From NCBI RefSeq assembly GCF_034555965.1, contig NZ_JAYDCK010000002.1, forward strand, positions 124,001 to 188,000: a stretch of 64,000 nt of DNA, written 5' to 3'. Under the pieces are notes generated by a model. It saw only the letters and a list, made by a program, of their open reading frames with translations. It did no database searches and was not told the DNA's origin. This document shows positions 8,442 through 17,025 of the stretch, one piece after another. A program made the translations under genes and the position numbers. Position 1 is the stretch's first letter, and each line of letters begins with the position of its first letter. The DNA is from Aquicoccus sp. G2-2. Lineage in GTDB: Bacteria; Pseudomonadota; Alphaproteobacteria; Rhodobacterales; Rhodobacteraceae.

Positions 8442-9957
8442 GATACTGTTGAAAAAGTCCGTTGATTGGCGCGTCCATCCCTGATTCACTCGTTTTGAGA
8501 GAGGAGGGCTCGGCGATGATGGGTCCAAGGCAAGTTGCGCAAGGCGCGCTGTTCTATGAGTTCTCAATCGAAGGATTTGTGCCGCAGGATCATCCTGTCC
8601 GTGGAATAGATCGCTTCCTTGATTTGACGGATGTGAGGCCTCTGCTCGCTCCATACTATAGTGCAAATGGCCGTCCTTCGATTGATCCCGAACTGATGAT
8701 CCGCATGCTACTTCTTGGATATTGCATGGGCATCCGTTCAGAGCGGCGGCTGTGTGAAGAAGTTCATGTCAATCTGGCTTATCGCTGGTTTTGTAAGCTT
8801 GATTTGGGTGATCCGGTGCCGGACCATTCGACATTCTCCAAGAACCGGCATGGCCGTTTCCGCGAGAGCGGTTTGTTCCGGCATATGTTCGAGGTCGTTT
8901 TGCAGCGTTGCATGGATGAGGGGTTGGTTGGTGGCCATAGCTTTGGTGTCGATGCCAGCCTAATCCCGGCGAATGCAAACCAGACGCGCGGCGTTGAAAG
9001 CAAAGACGGATTGCCAGCAGATCTGACGTCCCGTGCCGTCGATGAATATCTCGAGACCCTAGATGATGTAGCCTTCGGTGCAGCGACCAAGGTCGTTCCC
9101 AAATACATCTCACCGGCTGATCCAGCAGCGCGTTGGACTGGGGCTGATGGGGGAGCCGCCTACTTTGCCTATTCAACTAACTATATGGTCGATTTGGATA
9201 ATGCGGTCATCGTAGACGTCGAACCGACGGCTCCGATCCGGCCAGCAGAGGCGCGGGCAGCAAGGGAGATGACCGACCGTGTACATGAGCGGTTTGGCAT
9301 CAAACCCGACAAGCTTGTGGGTGATACAGGTTACGGATCAGCCGAGATGTTGGGCTGGTTGGAGGAGGAACGTCAAATCGAACCCCACATTCCGGTCTGG
9401 GATAAATCAAAACGAACTGACGGCACATTCTCACGCGAAGACTTTGTCTACGACCCGGCGACCGACAGCTATACTTGTCCGAACGGCAAAGCCTTGCAAA
9501 CATATCGGCGGAACTTCTTAAAACCGCGAAAGCCCAATGGCAGCAAAGACGGGTTTATCAGATACCGAGCCTCAAAGCACGATTGCGACGCATGCCCTCT
9601 GAAGCCGCAATGCTGTCCGAAAGACAACGGCAGACGCCTTATGCGGTCCGTTCACGAAGCCGCCCGAGACGTCGCTCGCGATATCCGAAAAACAGATGCC
9701 TACATGACGTCGTTCATCCAAAGGCGGAAGGTTGAAATGCTCTTTGCCCACCTGAAACGATACATCGGTGTGCGGATGATGCGACTGCGAGGACCCAAAG
9801 GTGCAACCGAACAGTTCCAACTCGCCGCAACCGCCCAAAACCTCAGGAAACTGGCGAAGTTGGTGCCAGCAACAGCGCAAACTTAAAAGGAAGCAGCGCT
9901 CGCACGCTTCTCGCTCAACATCGAGACGGCCAAAACACCGACTTCTTCAACAGTATC
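8442..9957 (+). mobile_element. IS1182-family insertion sequence
   Basis: One transposase gene between imperfect terminal inverted repeats. The left end reads GATACTGTTGAAAAAGTC from 8442, and the reverse complement of the right end (to 9957) reads GATACTGTTGAAGAAGTC. I could not define a target-site duplication in the flanks. It separates the two parts of the accessory gene block together with the adjacent IS66 element and the AT-rich operon. Confidence 0.8.
8516..9886 (+). CDS. IS1182-family transposase
   Basis: DDE transposase of the IS1182 type, about 456 aa from ATG 8516 (SD GAGGAGGG at about 8500). The N-terminal domain (FVPQDHPVRGIDRFLDL, ELMIRMLLLGYCMGIRSERR) is typical. The catalytic region includes GHSFGVDASLIPANANQ and LVGDTGYGSAEMLGWL. 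Late features are the zinc-like CDACPLKPQC and the RRKVEMLFAHLKRYIGVRMMRLRG block with the acidic residue of the triad. It appears full-length and intact, so it may still be active. It mobilises the element defined by the matching terminal repeats on either side. Confidence 0.9.
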   Translation: MMGPRQVAQGALFYEFSIEGFVPQDHPVRGIDRFLDLTDVRPLLAPYYSANGRPSIDPELMIRMLLLGYCMGIRSERRLCEEVHVNLAYRWFCKLDLGDPVPDHSTFSKNRHGRFRESGLFRHMFEVVLQRCMDEGLVGGHSFGVDASLIPANANQTRGVESKDGLPADLTSRAVDEYLETLDDVAFGAATKVVPKYISPADPAARWTGADGGAAYFAYSTNYMVDLDNAVIVDVEPTAPIRPAEARAAREMTDRVHERFGIKPDKLVGDTGYGSAEMLGWLEEERQIEPHIPVWDKSKRTDGTFSREDFVYDPATDSYTCPNGKALQTYRRNFLKPRKPNGSKDGFIRYRASKHDCDACPLKPQCCPKDNGRRLMRSVHEAARDVARDIRKTDAYMTSFIQRRKVEMLFAHLKRYIGVRMMRLRGPKGATEQFQLAATAQNLRKLAKLVPATAQT

Positions 9958-10020
9958 CGGACAAACCCGCCTTTAGTCCTTGCCTCCTGGATGTCGGCTA
10001 TCTTTGAAGGGCCATCATGA

Positions 10021-10371
10021 TCAAGTGGCTCTACAAAAACGAACCGGAGATTGCGCAGCAACCGCAACATCGTCATTTGTGATGTATCCATTTTCAGCCA
10101 TCCCTCGAAGGAATGCGTTCCGATGTTCCGACAACTCACCTACTTTTTCGTCCCATATTTTCGATGGCGATCTCATATGAATTAGTAATATTGCAGCATC
10201 GGCGAGTGTCAGTTCTTCTGCACGTTTATCAAGGCATTGATTGGCAGCAGCCTCCCAGCCTCGGTTGCCACGCGAAACGCGGGCTCGCTCAAGAGCAAAT
10301 GTTATCATCTGCTCCTCACCTGAAAAAACTCGCCCCCTGATATATGTAAGTAGCGTTTCAGGTTGAGGCAT
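10021..10371 (-). CDS. Hypothetical protein
   Basis: 116-aa reading frame on the minus strand between the IS1182 and IS66 elements. The start ATG 10371 is preceded by CGAGGACCAGTA; an upstream in-frame start at 10404 would add 11 residues. The sequence is well composed (EEQMITFALERARVSRG, ADAAILLIHMRS, YITNDDVAVAAQ) and helical, so it is probably a real gene or the remainder of one. I recognise no family. It may be host DNA caught between two insertion sequences. Confidence is moderate because the region is short and bounded by mobile elements. Confidence 0.45.
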   Translation of the reverse strand: MPQPETLLTYIRGRVFSGEEQMITFALERARVSRGNRGWEAAANQCLDKRAEELTLADAAILLIHMRSPSKIWDEKVGELSEHRNAFLRGMAENGYITNDDVAVAAQSPVRFCRAT

Positions 10372-10499
10372 TACTGGTCCTCGCGGCTCGACATTGTCCC
10401 GCACTGCTAAGGATACTGCGTAAGCGGTGCGAGTGCCCCATGGTATCGCGATGTGGCGTGATGTGGGATTCTGCCCTCCAGTTATTTGGAGGTTGATAG

Positions 10500-10847
10500 A
10501 TGCTTGATGACGAGGGCGTTTTGGGACGGCGCAAGCCGATACGGCGGACTACTGAAGAGCGTGCAGCGATTGTCGCAGAGACGTATGAGCCGGGCGCGAC
10601 GGTGGCGGGTGTTGCGCACAGGCACGGGATGTCTGCGACACGATTGTCCACGTGGCGGAGCGCCGCCAAGCGTAAGGCTTTGAGGCCTGTCGCAAGTTTT
10701 GCCGATGTTGTTGTCACCCCCGAAACGGCCCGCGCGCCCCACGACGGTGTTGAGATCATTGCTGGCACAGTGTCAATTCGGCTGCCCAAGACCACGACGC
10801 CGAAGCGGATCGCGGCTGTTGCGCGGCACCTGGCGCAGCGTCGATGA
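10500..10847 (+). CDS. tnpA: IS66 accessory protein TnpA
   Basis: 115-aa IS66 orf1-type protein with a helix-turn-helix: IRRTTEERAAIVAETYEPGA, then VAGVAHRHGMSATRLSTWR. The C-terminal part (DGVEIIAGTVSIRLPK) is typical. ATG 10500 has GGAGG eleven bases upstream. Its stop overlaps the tnpB start by 4 bp (10844), the usual coupling in IS66 elements. Intact. TnpA assists transposition together with TnpB and the TnpC transposase. Confidence 0.85.
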   Translation: MLDDEGVLGRRKPIRRTTEERAAIVAETYEPGATVAGVAHRHGMSATRLSTWRSAAKRKALRPVASFADVVVTPETARAPHDGVEIIAGTVSIRLPKTTTPKRIAAVARHLAQRR

Positions 10848-11199
10848 TTGTTCCCTCTCAGTCGGTGAGGATTGTGATTGCCACCAAGCCAGTGGATTTT
10901 CGCAAGGGCCATGACGGCCTGGCGGCTCTGGCGGAGCGCGAACTGGGACTTGATCCGCATTCGGGTGTGATCATCGTGTTCCGTGCCAAACGCGGGGACC
11001 GCATCAAGGTTTTGCTCTGGGACGGGTCCGGGATGGTGATGAGCTACAAGCGGCTTGAAGAGGGCAAGTTTGCCTGGCCAAAGATCAGCGACGGGGTCAT
11101 GCGTCTGTCAAAAAGGCACAGTTTGAGGCTTTGTTCGAGGGCTTGGACTGGCGTCGGGTGACGGCGCGGCGGCCCCGCAAGCCGGGTGCGACAGAATGA
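10844..11199 (+). pseudogene. tnpB: IS66 TnpB, frameshifted near its C-terminus
   Basis: IS66 orf2 (PF05717-type) protein: VRIVIATKPVDFRKGHDGL, then VLLWDGSGMVMSYKRLEEGKF. After MRLSK the frame is lost at an A5 run (11110-11114). One added A restores KKAQFEALFEGLDWRRV through to TGA 11197-11199, the normal end. As read, the product ends in an unrelated tail at 11161. This is either a real indel or a homopolymer miscall; programmed frameshifting is not usual for IS66 tnpB. Confidence 0.75.
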
Positions 11200-12685
11200 A
11201 TCGGGAGCACAAGATCCGGTGCAATAGCGGCTGGAGCACTATGTCAAAGAGCTGCACCAGCTGATCTATGGCAAGCGGTCTGAGAAGCTGACAGAAGACG
11301 AGCGGCAACTGGCGTTTGAGGATCTGGAGATCGCCACGGCTGAAGCCGAGGCACAGTCAGACACCCTCGAGATGACGAAGCCGCGCAAGAAGCGCAAGCG
11401 CGCGCAGCGCAACCTTGGCAACTTGCCGGATCATCTGGAACGGATTGAAGAGGTGATCGAGCCCGACAGTATTGCCTGCCCCTGTGGCTGTGGCGATATG
11501 ATCAGGATCGGAGAAGACCGTACCGAGCGGCTGGATATCATCCCAGCCCAGTTCCGGGTGATTGTCACCGTGCGCCCCAAATACGCCTGTGCCAAAAAAC
11601 AAGGCGGTGTCACGCAGTCCCCGGCGCCTCGGCATCTGATCGAAGGCGGCCTGCCCACGGAAGCGCTGCTGGCCTATATGGGCGTGTCCAAATATGCCGA
11701 TCATTGCCCGCTGTTCCGCCAATGTCAGATCTATGCCCGTTCCGGCATTCATCTGGACCGGGCCACTCTGGCAGGTTGGATGGGCAAGATGTCCTTCCAT
11801 CTGGCCCCTGTGGTGGATCACCTGCTCAAGGAGCTGAAGAGATCAGACAAGCTCTTCATGGATGAGACCCGCTGTCCCGTGCTTGATCCCGGGCGCGGCA
11901 AGACCAAAACCGGCTATCTCTGGGCTATCGCCCGGGATGAGCGGCCCTTTTGGGGGCACTGCCCCACCCGGTGTGGTCTTCTGCTACGCCGATGGCCGTG
12001 GCGGCAAACATGCGACAGACTTCCTGACGAGCTTTTGCGGCACGCTGCAGGTGGATGGCTATACCGGCTATAACGCCCTGACCAAGCCGGGCCGGAACTC
12101 CGGACCCGTCAAGCTGGCCTATTGCTGGGCCCATGCGCGGCGCAAGCTGAAGGAAGTGCATGACCGGGATGGTTCGCCCATTGCGGCTGAAGGGCTCAAA
12201 CAGATCGCCGCGTTCTACAAGATTGAAACCGAGATCAGGGGCAAAAGTGCCGCAGAACGCTTGGCTGTACGGCAGGATAAGACCAAACCGCTGGTCGAGG
12301 CGTTTGAAGACTGGCTCAGAACCATGCGCTCCCGTATCTCCAGAAAATCCCGGCTGGGCGAGAAGCTCAGCTATATTGCAAAGCACATGGACGGGCTGAA
12401 GCTGTTCCTTGACGACGGCACCATCGAGATGGACAGCAACGTGGTCGAGCGCGCCATCCGGCCCATTGCCCTGAACCGCAAAACCCGCTCTTCGCAGGAC
12501 ATGACGAGGGTGGTAGAACATGGGGCCGCATCGCGTCGCTCATCGAGACCTGCAAGCTCAACAATGTCGAGCCCTTTGCCTATCTCAAGGCAACGCTCGA
12601 AGCCATCGCGCAAGGACACCCCGCAAGCAGGATCGACGAACTTATGCCCTGGAACTTCAAGCAAGACGCACGGAAGAGCCCATGA
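11196..12685 (+). pseudogene. tnpC: IS66 transposase TnpC, multiply disrupted
   Basis: DDE transposase of IS66. Recognisable parts in order: RLEHYVKELHQLIYGKRSEK (after an in-frame TAG near 11227), the zinc-finger region IACPCGCGDMIRIGED, the core GGTAPPGVVFCYADGRGG, YCWAHARRKLKEVHDRDG and the C-terminal EMDSNVVERAIRPIALNRK. The frame changes near 11950 (TTTTGGGGG, one base too many) and near 12485 (AAAACCC, one base too few), after which GHDEGGRTWGRIASLIETCK runs to TGA 12683-12685. The gene cannot make a full protein as written. It ends overlapping the passenger gene start. Confidence 0.8.
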
Positions 12686-12951
12686 GCAAGATTAAGGACG
12701 CCGAGCGCAGCATCGAAGCTATTGCCGGACAGATCGCTGCGCAGCAGATGCTAATTGAGAGCATAATCGTCGAAGCCATACGCACCAAAGCCATGAATGA
12801 AGCAGAGATCCTGACCCTGATCACCCAGGGCATGGACGTCTTCCAGGCCAGTAAGAACATGACAAAACACGAAGCCTTTGGTGCAGGCGGAACACTCACC
12901 AGTACCCTCGATATGATTAAACGCGCAAAAGACGCTGGAATTATCCCCTAG
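12682..12951 (+). CDS. IS66 passenger gene (89-aa hypothetical protein)
   Basis: Small helical protein starting MSKIKDAERSIEAIAGQIAA at an ATGA overlap with the tnpC stop, so its translation is probably coupled to tnpC. It ends five bases before the right terminal repeat and so lies inside the element. The composition is balanced and protein-like (AEILTLITQGMDVFQASK, GAGGTLTSTLDMIKRAKDAG). I recognise no family. The standard IS66 set is tnpA-tnpB-tnpC, so an intact extra gene in an otherwise decayed element is notable. Confidence 0.6.
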   Translation: MSKIKDAERSIEAIAGQIAAQQMLIESIIVEAIRTKAMNEAEILTLITQGMDVFQASKNMTKHEAFGAGGTLTSTLDMIKRAKDAGIIP

Positions 12952-12988
12952 ATATCGCTTACAACTCGCCGAAGTAACATCATTTAGG

Positions 12989-13014
12989 TTGACATTAATG
13001 TCTGGGATACTACC
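12989..13014 (+). promoter_or_regulatory. Candidate promoter with perfect 12-bp palindrome ahead of the AT-rich operon
   Basis: TTGACA (12989-12994) is a consensus -35 box. It overlaps GACATTAATGTC (12991-13002), a perfect palindrome that could be an operator. A weak -10 candidate (TACCCT) follows at a 16-bp spacing. It lies between the IS66 right end and the first gene, the only non-coding stretch before the operon. The palindrome is certain; promoter and operator roles are inferred. Confidence 0.4.
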
Positions 13015-13045
13015 CTGAGATGTGCCGTAGAAGGTGGAGCGAATT

Positions 13046-14113
13046 GTGTTACTATATAAGAAACTTCTTCCCGTTGATTTTCATTGTCACGGGATTGGAA
13101 AATTTGATTTTGGACGACCTAAAGATTTTGATCTAAAGAAAATGAACAAAATTCTGGAAATTGAAGGTATCAGAGCTGTATTGACACTCAGTTTACCTGA
13201 AGGCGGGATCACTGAACTTGAAGAGTTGTTATACACATTCTCAAAAGGTAGCCAGAAAGGCCGCTTTGGTAATATTCTAGGATTATCTGTAGAAGGACCT
13301 GTTTTAGCTAAAGTTGGCGGCACCCCTAAAGCCGGAGCTTGGAACCCAACTAAATCTGAATGGCTTCAAATTGCCAAACTAGGTAAATCTGGTTTGCTCT
13401 ATATGGTTATTTCACCTGGGATGGATGTTTTTGATGGGGAAGAATACCCTGAAGACACTTTTTGGATAATGGCGAAGCTCTTGGAGAACGGCGTCATGCC
13501 GGCTCTTGGGCATTTTGGTGATTTGAACCAAGAGGATGTTGCAGTAGAGATTGACCGCATTTGTGATTATGCTCTTGCTACAGAAACAGGTCCAATAATA
13601 ACAGACCATCTGTTCAACGATATGCCACTGAATTTTGTGCACTCATGGCGCTCTGACAAGGATCGAAGCAAACGTGCTGCCGAGCTAGAGCTTCAATCAG
13701 GTATTTTTAAGCCGGGTATCGATCTCAGCACTGCAATGGGGATCATTCCCGCTACATTGATATCAAATGCAAAGCGTGGTGCCCTAAAAGTGTGCCTCAA
13801 TTTCGACGGTGATCATGTAGATATCGAAGTTTGTAAGAACACAGTTAAACTGGTTGGTGCTGAAAATGTCCTTCTTATGACAGATCGCATTTCCTCTAAG
13901 ATTTTTGGCGGGCACCGAGTTAGCCAAAACGCAGAAAACAGCTTACTTTACCAGGAAGATGGGATCGTTGCAGGTGGTTCACAATCAGTAATCAATCAGC
14001 TTGGAAACATGTTGAAGGTCGGAATTAGCGGGGACGAAGTGTATAGGATTACATTTCAGAATCCATACGATCTGCTAATTAGGCGGTTACAATCTTCCGA
14101 ACACGCAGGCTGA
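13046..14113 (+). CDS. NagA-like amidohydrolase
   Basis: Metal-dependent amidohydrolase related to N-acetylglucosamine-6-phosphate deacetylase. Numbered from GTG 13046 (chosen for the SD AAGGTGGAG; GTG 13034 is an alternative), the ligand and catalytic set is DFHCHG (H13, H15), VEGP (E83), ALGHFGD (H156), TDHLFNDMP (H188) and LLMTDR (D280), all matching NagA positions. It should hydrolyse an N-acyl or similar amide bond; the substrate is unknown. It is the first gene of a six-gene coupled operon and is AT-rich, unlike the flanking plasmid genes. Its stop lies six bases before the ATG of the NDK-like gene. Confidence 0.75.
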   Translation: MLLYKKLLPVDFHCHGIGKFDFGRPKDFDLKKMNKILEIEGIRAVLTLSLPEGGITELEELLYTFSKGSQKGRFGNILGLSVEGPVLAKVGGTPKAGAWNPTKSEWLQIAKLGKSGLLYMVISPGMDVFDGEEYPEDTFWIMAKLLENGVMPALGHFGDLNQEDVAVEIDRICDYALATETGPIITDHLFNDMPLNFVHSWRSDKDRSKRAAELELQSGIFKPGIDLSTAMGIIPATLISNAKRGALKVCLNFDGDHVDIEVCKNTVKLVGAENVLLMTDRISSKIFGGHRVSQNAENSLLYQEDGIVAGGSQSVINQLGNMLKVGISGDEVYRITFQNPYDLLIRRLQSSEHAG

Positions 14114-14119
14114 GTGCAC

Positions 14120-15049
14120 ATGGCAAAAATTAGTACAATCTCTGACTATCTTTTGGGTTTTCCCGAGGATGCTCGCACCTTTCCATCTTCTACCCCCTCT
14201 AAGCACTATCGATATGGCCAAGAGCCATACTTTCAGGAAAGCTTGAGAAGCTTTAAGTCATCGTTTCCGGATGTCATCAAGCAAAGCAGAAACTATACGT
14301 ATGTTCTGATAAAGCCAGACGCTTTCGTTGCTAGGCAGGCGGCGGCGGTAATCAAGGCAGTAACAGGAAGAGGGTTTCGCGTCGTTGCGCTAGAGGAATT
14401 TACCTTTGATAGAATGATGGTTAGAGAACTTTGGCGTTATGAATTCAACGCAGCAAATGTCGCTAGGTACCGACTAATTGATAGTTTGCTCTGCTCGGGT
14501 CCCTCTTTGATGGCAATTCTTGAAGGTCCGATCGGAACATTTGATTCTTCTCAGACATTGAGTGCTTTGAAAGGCCCTAGTCTTTTGAAAGACAGAACGC
14601 CGGATTGTATTCGAAACGAGATCAACGCGCGCACCGGAACGCTAAACTTCATTCACACGCCCGATGAAACAATTGATTTTGTTCGAGAGCTGGGCGTTCT
14701 TTTCGATGATGCAACTAGAGCTAGAGTCTTGGAAAGTATGGTAGTTGGAAAAGAGGTACAAGCAGCGAGCTCCCTTGAGAAGATTGACAAGATATCCTCC
14801 AATTATCCCAAACACACGCTCTTACTCGATGATGTCGAAAAATACCTGGACCCAACATTTCAAAAATTTGTTGCGGACAATGAGCGCGCTTTGACCATCG
14901 ACCCGTACATTGTTTTTGATGAGCTAAACGAGAAATTTCAGTTTGGCATATGGGACTGGGTGACGTTGGTCAACGAAACGCTCATGTTCGGTTATTCAGA
15001 TATTCCACGAGTCTTTCAGTTTGAATGTGAATTAGATGAATGTTCTTAA
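14120..15049 (+). CDS. Protein with nucleoside-diphosphate-kinase-like domain and unknown C-terminal half
   Basis: 309-aa protein (ATG 14120; GTG 14114 would add two residues). After about 55 unfamiliar residues comes an NDK-like domain (about 58-195). YVLIKPDAFVARQ carries the Lys-Pro-Asp of NDK. SGPSLMAILEGPIG matches the SGPVVAMVLEG strand. CIRNEINARTGTLNFIH carries the equivalents of the NDK active-site Arg, Asn and phospho-histidine (R165, N176, H179). The usual H-G-S-D is H-T-P-D here. The last 115 residues match nothing I know. A role in phosphoryl or nucleotide transfer to a pathway intermediate is likely, rather than housekeeping NTP balance. Its 3' end overlaps the aminotransferase start by 14 bp. 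Confidence 0.7.
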   Translation: MAKISTISDYLLGFPEDARTFPSSTPSKHYRYGQEPYFQESLRSFKSSFPDVIKQSRNYTYVLIKPDAFVARQAAAVIKAVTGRGFRVVALEEFTFDRMMVRELWRYEFNAANVARYRLIDSLLCSGPSLMAILEGPIGTFDSSQTLSALKGPSLLKDRTPDCIRNEINARTGTLNFIHTPDETIDFVRELGVLFDDATRARVLESMVVGKEVQAASSLEKIDKISSNYPKHTLLLDDVEKYLDPTFQKFVADNERALTIDPYIVFDELNEKFQFGIWDWVTLVNETLMFGYSDIPRVFQFECELDECS

Positions 15050-16307
15050 AAGTGATTTTGTTTATAGAGATGGTGAGCCACTTTCAGCCGTAAAAACTGA
15101 AGGTTTCACAATAGAGACCTACGCGCGACAGCTCATAGATCTGCAAGGAGCGAGCGGTGCTGTAATACTTGGCTATGACCGCTCATTGTTGTCGGAGATA
15201 GCAACCGAGATTCCGATTATTGCCAAACCTCAGACATTTGAATCAGAGAGCCGTCTCAAACTTGCTAATCGACTTTCAGAAGCATTCACATCAGCGACTA
15301 ACAGGAAAGGGAAAATTGCGTTCGAGCTTGGTGGTGCACAAGCGATTGAACTCGCTATCAAGGCCGCTGTATCGAAGCATCGCCGCATTAGGATACTTGT
15401 ATTAGAAGGTTCCTATCACGGCAGAAGCCTGTTTTGTAGCAATTTATCCGCTAGTCGAAGATACCCACTTGGAATAGAATCTTCAGTGCAAATCGTAAGA
15501 TTACCCAATCCATGCTTGCTCTCTGAAATCGCTAACTTACCTCTCGAAGAGGCTTCGCGGATTTGTACGGAACGCGCTAAGGCGCTATTTTCCGACGAAC
15601 GATTTGGCGTCGCGGCTGACGATTTTTGTACTCCTGTTTTGTTGTACGAGCCGATTCAGAATGTTTCTGGGATGCTGGATTTACCAACTGAATATCTCAA
15701 AGTTTTGGAAGCGCTAGTGTTTGAAGCCGGCGGTACCGTAATAGCCGATGAAATCTTTACTGGGATGCATCGATTTGGTTCGTTCGTGGTGCATCCCGAA
15801 AAAGGCCTATCACCAAGCATTGTTGTCATAAGTAAAGGCTTAACCAACGGAATTGTCCCGCTGTCTGCTATATGGGTTGCCGATGATTCAATCATCGAAG
15901 ACAGTTTTCAGGCAGGCACCCATAGCTGTACCTATTTGAACAATGAAGTAGCCTTTTTTATAGCTGACAGAGTTTTAGACGAGCTAGAAACTAAGGTTCT
16001 GGCTCATCCAAGAGAAACCGGCGAATATCTTGAGAAAATGTTAAGAGAACAATCCTATTTTGAAGGATCGTCTTTCTATTCTAGAGGGCATGTTGCAAAG
16101 TTAACATGTCCTACGGCTGAACAAGCTAAAAGACTATCAAGGGCTTTATTATCCGACGACGATTCAAAGATCGGGGTTCTTCATGCTACGACGGGATTAG
16201 CAAAAAAGTCCCTCATTTTTCACCCACCTTACCTCATCCCTCTTGAACTTCTTGATACAGCGGCAGAAATCATAGCCCAAAAGTATGAGAAGCTACTCAA
16301 TGTTTAG
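15036..16307 (+). CDS. Class III PLP-dependent aminotransferase
   Basis: 423-aa class III (ornithine/GSA-type) aminotransferase. The PLP phosphate-binding region is FELGGAQAIELAIKA (about 97-110), and YHGRSL at 127-132 is typical. VIADEIFTGMHRFGSF holds the PLP-binding Asp (D238), and VISKGLTNGIVPLSA holds the Schiff-base Lys (K267). Length and motifs are complete, so it should be active. The substrate cannot be read; the family acts on aldehydes, amino acids and amino sugars. It overlaps the upstream NDK-like gene by 14 bp and the downstream formyltransferase by 8 bp, indicating translational coupling in one operon. Confidence 0.85.
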   Translation: MNVLKSDFVYRDGEPLSAVKTEGFTIETYARQLIDLQGASGAVILGYDRSLLSEIATEIPIIAKPQTFESESRLKLANRLSEAFTSATNRKGKIAFELGGAQAIELAIKAAVSKHRRIRILVLEGSYHGRSLFCSNLSASRRYPLGIESSVQIVRLPNPCLLSEIANLPLEEASRICTERAKALFSDERFGVAADDFCTPVLLYEPIQNVSGMLDLPTEYLKVLEALVFEAGGTVIADEIFTGMHRFGSFVVHPEKGLSPSIVVISKGLTNGIVPLSAIWVADDSIIEDSFQAGTHSCTYLNNEVAFFIADRVLDELETKVLAHPRETGEYLEKMLREQSYFEGSSFYSRGHVAKLTCPTAEQAKRLSRALLSDDDSKIGVLHATTGLAKKSLIFHPPYLIPLELLDTAAEIIAQKYEKLLNV

Positions 16308-17016
16308 GGTAGTCGCCTTCTCCAGTGGTGGGCCAGGTAATTTTGCTACGACGCTTAACTTTTGTGCGACGGAACCAGAGGTAGAACTCGTACTTCTTGT
16401 GACCGATCGCGAACTTACCCCAGCCGCTGCTCTAGCAGAAGACAATAACATTCCAGTGCTCAAAGTGAAAATCGACGGCGCTCCGGATCTTGAGAACCAA
16501 ACCGCCTCTAAACTGAGAACCCAACAATGCAATGAACTGCTCGAAGATTTGTTAGCATTTGAAGAGACCGGAGGGCGCATTGATCTGATTGTACTTGCAT
16601 TCAGGAAAGTTTTGATTGGGCCTATTCTAGAGCATTTTCAAAATCGGATTATTAATGTTCACCCAAGTGATCTGAGTGTTCTGTCTCTAGAAAATCAAAG
16701 GCGGAGGTATGTTGGCATCCAAGGCCTTTCGCTAGCAATTCAAGATGGAAACGCCACAACTCGCACGACGGTTCACTGGGTGGATGAAGGTGTTGATACA
16801 GGGCCGATAATCTGTCTCGGGCCAGAAGTTGTTTTTCTCGGTGAAGCAAATAACAGAGCTGATGTACTTGCCCACGAAACCAAACAAAAAACACAAAGCG
16901 ACGAACCGGCTCTCATGGCAGCTCTAGCATGTATCCTCACACCAGACGTATCAAATGCATCTAGGCCGGCAAGCTTTTCACCCGCTATTCGGCATGGCGA
17001 TTACACTATTCTATAG
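16300..17016 (+). CDS. GART-like formyltransferase (PurN fold)
   Basis: 238-aa formyltransferase. The start ATG 16300 overlaps the aminotransferase stop (AATGTTTAG) and has GAGAAG upstream. The N-terminal VVAFSSGGPGNFATTL corresponds to the PurN substrate loop. IINVHPSDLS provides N119 and H121, and TTVHWVDEGVDTGPII provides D166, so the Asn-His-Asp catalytic triad is intact. PurN-type enzymes pass a formyl group from 10-formyl-tetrahydrofolate to an amine. Directly after an aminotransferase, it plausibly N-formylates the amine made by that enzyme. It is too divergent and wrongly placed to be the housekeeping PurN. Confidence 0.78.
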   Translation: MFRVVAFSSGGPGNFATTLNFCATEPEVELVLLVTDRELTPAAALAEDNNIPVLKVKIDGAPDLENQTASKLRTQQCNELLEDLLAFEETGGRIDLIVLAFRKVLIGPILEHFQNRIINVHPSDLSVLSLENQRRRYVGIQGLSLAIQDGNATTRTTVHWVDEGVDTGPIICLGPEVVFLGEANNRADVLAHETKQKTQSDEPALMAALACILTPDVSNASRPASFSPAIRHGDYTIL

Positions 17017-17025
17017 GAATAAAAA

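Larger units (their letters stand above)
10420..12962 (+). mobile_element. IS66-family element, decayed, with passenger gene
   Basis: The left end GTAAGCGGT starts at 10420, and the right end (CGCTTAC, 12956-12962) reads GTAAGCGAT in reverse complement, matching IS66 termini. Inside are tnpA, tnpB and tnpC in the usual order plus an extra 89-aa gene before the right end. tnpB carries a frameshift; tnpC carries frameshifts and an early stop. No 8-bp target duplication is visible in the flanks, which suggests rearrangement. It abuts the promoter of the AT-rich operon. Confidence 0.75.

Noticed and set aside
8442-9957. Target-site duplication for the IS1182-family element
   Set aside because: The flanks do not show a convincing identical short repeat on both sides.
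11109-11115. Programmed -1 frameshift in IS66 tnpB at the A5 run
   Set aside because: IS66 tnpB is normally read without frameshifting, the slippery heptamer is not canonical (C AAA AAG), and other genes here show the same single-base defect.
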